A DNA stretch of 44,105 nucleotides, taken from assembly GCF_016793285.1 (NCBI RefSeq), contig NZ_JAEUMO010000065.1, positions 1 to 44,105 of the forward strand. The letters run 5' to 3'. Made by a program: the position numbers and the translations under genes. Below are positions 7,599 through 14,298 of the stretch, one piece after another. This stretch comes from Phenylobacterium sp. (GTDB lineage Bacteria > Pseudomonadota > Alphaproteobacteria > Caulobacterales > Caulobacteraceae). Within the stretch, counting starts at the first letter, position 1. Each line of letters starts with the position of its first letter. The notes beneath the pieces are model-generated. The model saw only the letters and a list, made by a program, of their open reading frames with translations. It was not told the origin of the DNA and searched no databases.

Positions 7599-8998
7599 CG
7601 GGCGGCCTCCGTGGGCCTGGCGGCGCTGCTGCGCGCGCCGGGGATGAAGCGATCCGCCGCCAGGACCAGGGCCGGGACGACGGCGGCCACGTACATGTTG
7701 TCGATGCCGTAGGGATTGCCCAGCAGATACCAGGCGGTGGTGGCGACGCCGCTGGCGATCAGCGACGCGACGGCGGTCCGCGGCGAGCCGAGCCACGGCA
7801 GGTAGACGCCCAGGCAGGCGACGATCGCGATCGAGAGCCTGAGCGCGCGGGTGAAGAACGAGAGCTCCAGAATATGCGGCGTGAAGAACACGCACAGCAG
7901 CGGCAGCATGCCCACGGCCAGGGCGACGTAGCGGGTCGCCCTCAGCTCGCCGTCCGCATCGGGCTTGCGCCAGGGCACGTAGAAATCGCGCATCACCAGC
8001 GCCGTGGTGGCCAGCGCCACCGTGCTGACGCTCACCAGCACCGAGGCCACCAGCGAGACGGTGACCACCGAGGCCAGGGCCGGCGACATCTGCTCGATGA
8101 AGACCGGCAGCGCGTAGAGGCTGTCCTGCGTCGGATAGAGGTAGCGAGCCGCGACGCCGATGAAGCCGAGCGCGAAGCCCAGCGGGAGGCACAGCGCCGC
8201 GGCGATCAGCACCGAGGTGCGGGCCGCGCCCTCGTTGCGGTTCGAGGCGATGGCCTGGACGATGTACTGGGTCGAGAAGATCGCGCCCACGGTGCCGACG
8301 ATCCAGGCGAAGATCTTGTTCGGGCCGACCAGGCCGTCCCAACTGAAGTAGTCGGCGGGCAGGCCCTGGCGGATCGGCTCCAGCCCGCCGCTCAGCATCG
8401 CCGCGACGCCGACCAGGATGGCGATCCCCGTCAGCTTCACGATGCTGTGGAGCACGGTGACGTAGGCGATGCTCTTGAGCCCGCCGAACACGTAGTAGAC
8501 GGCGCTGAACGCGGCGATGATGAACGTGGAGACCGTGAGGTTGGTGTGGATCGCCGAACTGAGCGCGGCGGCCCCGCTGACGTAGTTGCCCACGTTCACC
8601 AGCAGCAGCGCGTAGATCATGATGATCGACACCACGATGCGTGCGCCGTTGCCGTAGCGCTGCTCCACCAGGCCGGAGATCGTGTGCTGCTGGGAGGTGT
8701 AGACCTTCCGCGCGAAGATCAGCCCCAGGAGCAGGAAGCCGATGGCGGCGGCATGGACCGACCACCCGGCCGCCATCCCCTTCTCGAAGGCCTCCTGGGC
8801 GGTGCCGACCGTCGACTTGGCGCCGATGAACTCGCTCATCAGCAGGATGCCGATGACGACCGCCGGCAGCGCCTTCGAGCCCACCATGAACTGGGCGCTG
8901 GTCCGGCTGCGCAGCGCGTAGGCCAGGATGCTGGTCAACACGATGTAGACGATCACCGAGCCGGCGATCAGCGCCTCGCGCGAGTGGAACAGGTCCAT
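7595..8998 (-). CDS. Sodium:solute symporter (SSS family)
   Basis: This 467-aa inner-membrane transporter has about 13 hydrophobic helices, beginning with the helix AGSVIVYIVLTSILAYAL. Family-typical features include GSKALPAVVIG, a helix 2 with LLMSEFIGAKSTVGTAQEAFEKGM, and KSIAYVTVLHSIVKL in the middle. SSS carriers use the sodium gradient to import sugars, amino acids or organic acids. The start ATG 8998 has a strong ribosome site (GGAGGGAGGGGAGG). It lies 46 bp after the tartrate-dehydratase-like gene and overlaps the following hydrolase gene. It probably brings the released acid or sugar acid across the inner membrane. The substrate cannot be read from sequence. Confidence 0.92.
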   Translation of the reverse strand: MDLFHSREALIAGSVIVYIVLTSILAYALRSRTSAQFMVGSKALPAVVIGILLMSEFIGAKSTVGTAQEAFEKGMAAGWSVHAAAIGFLLLGLIFARKVYTSQQHTISGLVEQRYGNGARIVVSIIMIYALLLVNVGNYVSGAAALSSAIHTNLTVSTFIIAAFSAVYYVFGGLKSIAYVTVLHSIVKLTGIAILVGVAAMLSGGLEPIRQGLPADYFSWDGLVGPNKIFAWIVGTVGAIFSTQYIVQAIASNRNEGAARTSVLIAAALCLPLGFALGFIGVAARYLYPTQDSLYALPVFIEQMSPALASVVTVSLVASVLVSVSTVALATTALVMRDFYVPWRKPDADGELRATRYVALAVGMLPLLCVFFTPHILELSFFTRALRLSIAIVACLGVYLPWLGSPRTAVASLIASGVATTAWYLLGNPYGIDNMYVAAVVPALVLAADRFIPGARSSAARPTEAAR

Positions 8999-9044
8999 GT
9001 CACCTCCCCTCCCTCCGGCAAGCGCCGAGGGGGTCTTGTTCTCG

Positions 9045-10247
9045 TTACTCGGCCAGCTCGCGCATGACCTCGATCAGGTCGGACTTGCCCTCGAACCCGA
9101 TGCCGGGAAGGTCGGGCATGACGATGTGCCCGGCCTCGACCTTCACGCCGTCGGGGAAGCCGCCGTAGGGCTGGAAGAGGTCCGGGTAGCTTTCGTTGCC
9201 GCCCAGGCCCAGGCCGGCAGCGATGTTCAGCGACATCTGGTGGCCGCCGTGCGGGATGCAGCGCGAGGGCGACCAGCCGGCGGTATCCAGCACCTCCAGC
9301 GTGCGCATGTACTCGACCAGGCCGTACGACAGCGCGCAGTCGAACTGCAGCCAGTCGCGGTCGGGCCGCATGCCGCCGTAGCGGATCAGGTTGCGGGCGT
9401 CCTGGTGGCTGAACAGGTTCTCGCCGGTCGCCATCGGGCCCGGGTAGAACTCGGCCAGCGCCGCCTGGAGCTGGTAGTCGAGCGGGTCGCCCGCCTCCTC
9501 GTACCAGAACAGCGGATAGTCCCGGAGCGCCTTGGCGTACTCGATGGCGGTGAGGGTGTCGAAGCGGCCGTTGGCGTCGACGGCGAGCTGGGCGTCGGAG
9601 CCGATCTCGGCCAGCGCCGACTCGATGCGGCGACGGTCTGCGGCCAGGCTCTCGCCGCCGATCTTCATCTTCACGACGTCGTAGCCGCGGTCGATGTAGC
9701 TGCGCATCTCGGCGCGCAGGGCCGCGTCGTCCTTGCCGGGATAGTAGTAGCCGCCCGCGGCGTAGACGAAGACCCGCGGGTCGGCCTCACGGCCGCTGCG
9801 CTCGGCCAGCAGCCGGAACAGCGGCTTGCCTGCGATCTTGGCCACCGCGTCCCAGACCGCCATGTCGATGGTGCCGACCGCCACCGAGCGCTCGCCGTGG
9901 CCGCCCGGCTTCTCGTTGGTCATCAGCGTCCGCCAGATGCGGTGCGGGTCCAGGTTCTCGCCCGTGTCGTCCAGCAGGCTGCCCGGCTCCGCGTCGCGCA
10001 GGCGATCGGCGAAGCGCTCGCGGATCAGCCCGCCCTGCCCGTAGCGGCCGTTCGAGTTGAAGCCGTAGCCGACGACGCGGCGGCCGTCGCGGACCACATT
10101 CGTCACCACCGCCACCAGGCTGGCGGTCATCTTCGAGAAGTCGATGTAGGCGTTGCGGATCGGCGAGGCGATCGGCTTGGTCACCTCGACGATGTCGACG
10201 ATGCGCGGCGCATCCGTGGAGACGCCGCGTTGCAGGATCAGGGTCAC
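9045..10247 (-). CDS. tarD: D-tartrate dehydratase homologue (enolase superfamily)
   Basis: This 400-aa protein strongly resembles, from memory, the characterised D(-)-tartrate dehydratase of Bradyrhizobium, which converts D-tartrate to oxaloacetate. Conserved stretches include SPIRNAYIDFSKM, YGFNSNGRYGQGGLIRERF, NEKPGGHGERSVAVGTIDMA and CIPHGGHQMSLNIAAGLG. The expected residues are all present with one constant offset of 11: Lys195 (KMK motif), Mg ligands Asp224, Glu250 and Glu276, and base His333. The start is GTG 10247, which overlaps the upstream SDR stop (GTGA) and follows a GGAGGAG ribosome site. The offset reflects an extra N-terminal leader. Activity on another close diacid or sugar acid cannot be excluded. 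Confidence 0.88.
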   Translation of the reverse strand: MTLILQRGVSTDAPRIVDIVEVTKPIASPIRNAYIDFSKMTASLVAVVTNVVRDGRRVVGYGFNSNGRYGQGGLIRERFADRLRDAEPGSLLDDTGENLDPHRIWRTLMTNEKPGGHGERSVAVGTIDMAVWDAVAKIAGKPLFRLLAERSGREADPRVFVYAAGGYYYPGKDDAALRAEMRSYIDRGYDVVKMKIGGESLAADRRRIESALAEIGSDAQLAVDANGRFDTLTAIEYAKALRDYPLFWYEEAGDPLDYQLQAALAEFYPGPMATGENLFSHQDARNLIRYGGMRPDRDWLQFDCALSYGLVEYMRTLEVLDTAGWSPSRCIPHGGHQMSLNIAAGLGLGGNESYPDLFQPYGGFPDGVKVEAGHIVMPDLPGIGFEGKSDLIEVMRELAE

Positions 10248-10930
10248 AGGGAAGCTCCTCCACAGACGAGAAGCTCCTGGCCGGTGATCGCCGCGGCGTC
10301 GGGCGAGAGCAGGAAGGCGACGTAGGCCGCGATCTCGTCGGGTTCGATGAACCGCCCGATGGGCGGGGTGACGGGGGCGACGGTGCGGTCGCCCTGGGTG
10401 AGCATGGGCGTCGCGGTGGCGGCCGGCGCCACCACGTTGCAGGTGATCCCACGCGGCGCGAGCTCGATGGCCCACGAGCGGACGAGCGCGACCACGGCGG
10501 CCTTGCAGGCGGCGTACTGGCTCTTGCCGGCGGCGCCGGCGCTGGTCCGGCTGCCGATGGCCACCAGCCGCCCGCCCGCGGCCATGCCCGGGAGAAGCGC
10601 CTGGCCCAGACGGGTCAGGGCCTGGACATGGATCGCCCACATCGCCGCGCCATCGGCGGGATCGAGATCGGCCAGGGCGCCGGTCCGCATGAAGCCGGCG
10701 GCGTGGACCAGCGCCTGGACCGGCGGGAGGTCCGCCACCAGCCGCTCGACCTGGGCAGCGTCGGTGAGGTCGGCCGTCCGCTGCGCCGCGAAGTGCGCCG
10801 CGCCGTGGTCGACGCCCAGGTCCACGCCGATCACCGACCAGCCGCCGGCGGCCAGCCGCCGGGCGACGGCCGCTCCGATCCCGGAGCGGCTGCCCGTCAC
10901 CAGGACGGTCGGGGGCGAGGCGGACGGCAT
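10244..10930 (-). CDS. Short-chain dehydrogenase/reductase (SDR)
   Basis: This 228-aa NAD(P)-dependent oxidoreductase has a classical SDR layout. The cofactor loop TGSRSGIG is at 12-19, the strand motif HAAG is near 77, the catalytic serine is in GSRTS (126-130), and Tyr139-x3-Lys143 is in YAACK. The C-terminal GQELLVCGGASL is typical of sugar and polyol SDRs. It starts 1 bp after the stop of the DapA-type gene and overlaps the tartrate-dehydratase-like gene, so it is translated with them. It probably oxidises or reduces a hydroxyl/keto group of the same intermediate. Cofactor preference is uncertain, although an acidic residue after strand 2 (GVDLG) hints at NAD. Confidence 0.9.
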   Translation of the reverse strand: MPSASPPTVLVTGSRSGIGAAVARRLAAGGWSVIGVDLGVDHGAAHFAAQRTADLTDAAQVERLVADLPPVQALVHAAGFMRTGALADLDPADGAAMWAIHVQALTRLGQALLPGMAAGGRLVAIGSRTSAGAAGKSQYAACKAAVVALVRSWAIELAPRGITCNVVAPAATATPMLTQGDRTVAPVTPPIGRFIEPDEIAAYVAFLLSPDAAAITGQELLVCGGASL

Positions 10931-10931
10931 G

Positions 10932-11876
10932 TCAGGCGGCGGGCCGCTGCGAGAGGCCGGCGCCTTCGACGGCGGCCTTGATGCGGGCCAGTTCCTCAGG
11001 CGACGGCGCGACCGTCGGCGGGCGCACCGTCCCGCGGTCGAAGATGCCGGCGGCGGCCATGGCGGCCTTCATGCAGGCGTGCGCCTCCCCCGTGGGCTCG
11101 CCGTCGCCGTAGACAGACTGCTTCAGCGGATCGATCACGCCCTGGATCTGCATCGCGCGCTTGAGGTCGCCGGCCGCAACGGCGTCCAGCAGGTCCTGGA
11201 TGAGGCCCGGGATCAGCGAGGCGAAGCCGACCAGGGCGCCGTCGACACCCTGGACCATGGAGGCCAGCAGGTACTCGTCGTGGCAGGTCAGCAGCGCCTT
11301 GTCGGGCGCGGCGGCGCGGATCGCCTTCAGGTCGCGCGCGTACTTGTTCATCTCCCGCGTGCCGATCTTGAAGGCATGCACGTGGTCGAGGCGGGCCAGC
11401 TCGGCCAGCAGCTCCGACGAGAAGGAGGCCTTGGTCCAGGCGGGATAGACATGCACCACCAGCGGCAGGCCGCAGGCGTCGCCGATGGCATTGAAGTAGT
11501 CGAGGACGTGCGACGGCCGGAAGCCGAACCGCAGCCAGTGGTGCGGCGGCATGATGTCCAGCGCCGAGGCGCCCGCGGCCTTGGCGGCCTTCGCCTGCTC
11601 GGCGGCGTCCAGCGTGCCCTCGCAGACGATCGAGGAGATGACCGGCACGCGGCCGTCGACGGCCTGCACGGTGATCCGGGTGACTTCGGTGCGCTCGGCC
11701 GGCGTCAGCGAGAACACCTCGCCCGTGTGGCCGTTGGTCATCAGCGCCTTGATCCCGCGCTGGCCGCTGAGCCAGCGCGCAAAACGGGTGAGCCCGGCCG
11801 CATCGATACTGAAGTCTTCATGGAACGGGACGGCGATCGCGGGGATCAGTCCCTTGAGGTCGAGCGAATGCGGCAC
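10932..11876 (-). CDS. DapA-family aldolase/dehydratase
   Basis: This 314-aa class I (Schiff-base) TIM-barrel enzyme is of the dihydrodipicolinate synthase family. The family glycine motif appears as NGHTGE (48-53), Tyr144 is in HVYPAW and the Schiff-base Lys170 is in HAFKIGTRE. The substrate loops are unlike biosynthetic DapA (for example PPHHWLRFGF), so it is more likely a catabolic member that cleaves or dehydrates a 2-keto-3-deoxy acid to pyruvate or a related product. The start is GTG 11876 with CTGGAG upstream. Placed between an SDR, a dehydratase and an IclR gene, it probably acts downstream of the dehydration step. The exact reaction is not known. Confidence 0.9.
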   Translation of the reverse strand: MPHSLDLKGLIPAIAVPFHEDFSIDAAGLTRFARWLSGQRGIKALMTNGHTGEVFSLTPAERTEVTRITVQAVDGRVPVISSIVCEGTLDAAEQAKAAKAAGASALDIMPPHHWLRFGFRPSHVLDYFNAIGDACGLPLVVHVYPAWTKASFSSELLAELARLDHVHAFKIGTREMNKYARDLKAIRAAAPDKALLTCHDEYLLASMVQGVDGALVGFASLIPGLIQDLLDAVAAGDLKRAMQIQGVIDPLKQSVYGDGEPTGEAHACMKAAMAAAGIFDRGTVRPPTVAPSPEELARIKAAVEGAGLSQRPAA

Positions 11877-11894
11877 GGGATCGGAACTCCAGAT

Positions 11895-12698
11895 TCAGGG
11901 TGAGTGTCGGTGAGCCGCCATGCCGCCAGCGGCGCGCACGGCTTCGGAAAGGCGGGTCGCCGCGTCGACCGTCAGGTCACGCGCATCGGCCAGGAACTCC
12001 AGCTCGGTCCGGCCGAAGGCCGGCGCCGCGGCGCTGACCGCCGCGACGGGCACGCCGTCCACGTCGGTGATGGGCGCGGCGAGGACGCGCAGGCCGGTGA
12101 CGGTCTCCTGATCGGAGAAGGCGTAGCCGAGGCGGCTCGTCTCGGCGATCTGGGCGAGGATCGTGTCGACGTCGATGATGGTGCGATCGGTCAGCCGCCG
12201 CGGCGGGGCGGCTTCGAGGATCGTGCGTTGCGCCTCGACGGGCATGCGCGAGAGGATCGCGCGGCCGATGGCCGACGAATACGCCGGGACGCGGTTGCCG
12301 ACGCGGATGTCGACCGCCAGCCGCTCGAGCCCCGCCTGGATGCGTTCGATGTAGACCACCTCGTGGCCGTCGAGCACGCCGATCGAGGCCGCCTCGATCC
12401 GCTCGCCCACGATGGCGCGAAGCAGCGGTCGGGCCAGGCTGCGGATGTCCGACCGGGCGATGGCGTTGAAGCCCAGCTCCAGGCACTTGAACGTCAGCCG
12501 GAAGCGCCGCGTGTCCGGGACGCGCTCCACGTAGCCCAGCATCACGAGGGTGTTGAGCAGCCGGAAGGCGCCGGCGTTGTCGAGGCCCGCCGCGCGCGCC
12601 ACGTCCGCCAGCACCATCTCGGTCGCATCCGGCCCGAACGCCTGAAGCACGGCGAAGGCCTTCGCCACCGACTTCACGATGTTCTTGTCGTCGCTCAT
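11895..12698 (-). CDS. IclR-family transcriptional regulator
   Basis: This 267-aa regulator has an N-terminal winged helix-turn-helix (about 10-70: VKSVAKAFAVLQAF, then LADVARAAGLDNAGAFRLLNTL) and a C-terminal IclR effector domain ending ITDVDGVPVAAVSAAAP. IclR proteins bind palindromic operators as dimers or tetramers and sense small acids. I start it at ATG 12698; ATG 12719 is also possible and would add seven residues. It is embedded in the operon between the esterase and aldolase genes. The palindrome GTTCG-N5-CGAAC at 17215-17229 is the natural candidate for its operator, which would make the operon autoregulated. Whether it represses or activates cannot be told. Confidence 0.93.
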   Translation of the reverse strand: MSDDKNIVKSVAKAFAVLQAFGPDATEMVLADVARAAGLDNAGAFRLLNTLVMLGYVERVPDTRRFRLTFKCLELGFNAIARSDIRSLARPLLRAIVGERIEAASIGVLDGHEVVYIERIQAGLERLAVDIRVGNRVPAYSSAIGRAILSRMPVEAQRTILEAAPPRRLTDRTIIDVDTILAQIAETSRLGYAFSDQETVTGLRVLAAPITDVDGVPVAAVSAAAPAFGRTELEFLADARDLTVDAATRLSEAVRAAGGMAAHRHSP

Positions 12699-12729
12699 CT
12701 CGCGCCCCTGCATGGTCATCTCGCTGGGG

Positions 12730-14298
12730 CTATTTGGCGTGCTTTTCGAAGAACGTGAAAATCGCCGGCAACTCGATCTCGAACGCGCTGGCGTGCGTGC
12801 CGCCGGGAACCTCCACATATTCCGGCGTGACGCCCCCGGCCTTCAGGGTGGCGATCGTCTCTCGGACGCGGTCCAGCATGAGGTCGTCACGCTCGCCCAC
12901 GACCACGCGGATCGGCAGGTTCGACAGCGCCGGGACGTCCTCGGGAATGACGCCGCCGTAGGCGCCGGGGGCGATCGCGGCCCACATCTGCGGATGACGG
13001 CCGCCGATCCACCACGTCCCGCCGCCGCCCATCGAGTTGCCGGTCAGGAACCGGCGGGCGGGGTCGACGCCGTATTCCTTCTCCACGAGAGCCGCGACCT
13101 GCAGCACGTCCTGCTCGCTGCGCTTCACGCGGGTCATGTCGCGTCCCGCCAGGCCGGCCAGCCCCCGCTCGGAGCCGTAGGCGCTGTTCAGGCGGTAGCC
13201 CAGCGGGGTCACCACGACGAAGCCGTGCTCTTCGGCCAGCTTCTGCATCCGGCCGCCGTCGCGGCCCAGCATGTTGGTCTCGTCGAGGTTCGCGCCGTGC
13301 AGGGCGACGACCAGCGGCCAGCGCTTCGCCGGTGTCCAGCCCGTGGGCACGTAGACCTGATAGGGGATCAGCTCACCCGTTTCGGAGAAGCGGTAGGCGC
13401 GGTTCTGCAGGCCAGTGGCCTGGCGCACGGGATCGCGGCCCGCCTTCAGCGCCGCCACGATGTCGGCCGATCGCTTCATCGCCGAGGGGAAGTCGTAGGA
13501 GACCACCTCGCGGCGTCCGGCCTTCATCGCCTGGGCCAGAGCGAAGGGATACTCGGCCAGCGCCTTGGCCTCCTCATGGCTCGGCACGCCCGCCAGCTCA
13601 CGCTTCAGGGCCGCATAGCGCGCATCCAGGTCCCGCACGAGGTAGACCGGCTGGACGATCTCGGTCGTCGCCGCGCCGGCGGTGACCTTGGCCAGCAGCA
13701 GGTAGGCGCCGTCCGGAAGGCCGGAGAGTTCAACCCCGATCGGCGCCGGATAGGCGTCGAGCCGGCCGCGGACCACCGGGCGGATCAGGGCGCCCTTCTT
13801 CGGAGTCGCCGACGTCGTGGGCTGGCTGGCGTAGAGGTCGAGCGCATAGGTCACCCGACCGCTCGCCGGGTAGAGCATCTCGGCGGTGAGGACGTCGCCG
13901 ACTCCGGTCCAGATCTGGCTGGGCGTGCGCAGCGCCAGGGCGCCCACCCGCTCCTGTTCCGGCGTCCAGGCCAGCCCGCCCATCAGGCTGACCGCGCGCC
14001 AGAGCGTGCGGCGGGCCTCGGGCTCGGACTGCCTGGCGGCTTCCGCGACCAGCGCATCCACCTGAGCCTGGACGGGCGCAGGCGCACCCGTCCGCAGTTG
14101 CCCGACCGTCTGTGTCAGCACCTGCATCCCCGGCCGGAACGCCAGGCGCCAGGCCGCATCCTGCTGCACTGGCGTCGCTTTCGCCGCCGGCTCGTAATCG
14201 ACGAGCTGCGCCTTCGCCTCGGCGCCGGCGATCGAAGAGATCGCGGCGCCGAGGACCATGGCGGCCCGCGCGGGGAGGAAGGCGGCGCGGGCCATCAT
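12730..14298 (-). CDS. Secreted alpha/beta hydrolase, PHB-depolymerase/LpqC-like esterase
   Basis: This 522-aa protein has an N-terminal signal peptide (ending near AGAEAKA), a roughly 280-residue N-terminal domain without a known fold, and a C-terminal alpha/beta hydrolase. The catalytic part shows ALHGANLDE (oxyanion region), GNSMGGGG (nucleophile elbow), VVGERDDLM (acid) and PGGTHASAF (histidine). This resembles feruloyl-esterase, PHB-depolymerase and LpqC esterases that act outside the inner membrane. It begins on the last base of the TonB-receptor stop (TGATG), so it is translated with the receptor. It probably cleaves the imported conjugate in the periplasm. The long N-terminal domain may bind substrate. 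Confidence 0.85.
   Translation of the reverse strand: MMARAAFLPARAAMVLGAAISSIAGAEAKAQLVDYEPAAKATPVQQDAAWRLAFRPGMQVLTQTVGQLRTGAPAPVQAQVDALVAEAARQSEPEARRTLWRAVSLMGGLAWTPEQERVGALALRTPSQIWTGVGDVLTAEMLYPASGRVTYALDLYASQPTTSATPKKGALIRPVVRGRLDAYPAPIGVELSGLPDGAYLLLAKVTAGAATTEIVQPVYLVRDLDARYAALKRELAGVPSHEEAKALAEYPFALAQAMKAGRREVVSYDFPSAMKRSADIVAALKAGRDPVRQATGLQNRAYRFSETGELIPYQVYVPTGWTPAKRWPLVVALHGANLDETNMLGRDGGRMQKLAEEHGFVVVTPLGYRLNSAYGSERGLAGLAGRDMTRVKRSEQDVLQVAALVEKEYGVDPARRFLTGNSMGGGGTWWIGGRHPQMWAAIAPGAYGGVIPEDVPALSNLPIRVVVGERDDLMLDRVRETIATLKAGGVTPEYVEVPGGTHASAFEIELPAIFTFFEKHAK

Noticed and set aside
12699-12818. Longer version of the IclR protein starting at 12818
   Set aside because: The extra residues are an arginine/serine-rich stretch that overlaps the esterase gene. 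ATG 12698 or 12719 gives normal IclR architecture.
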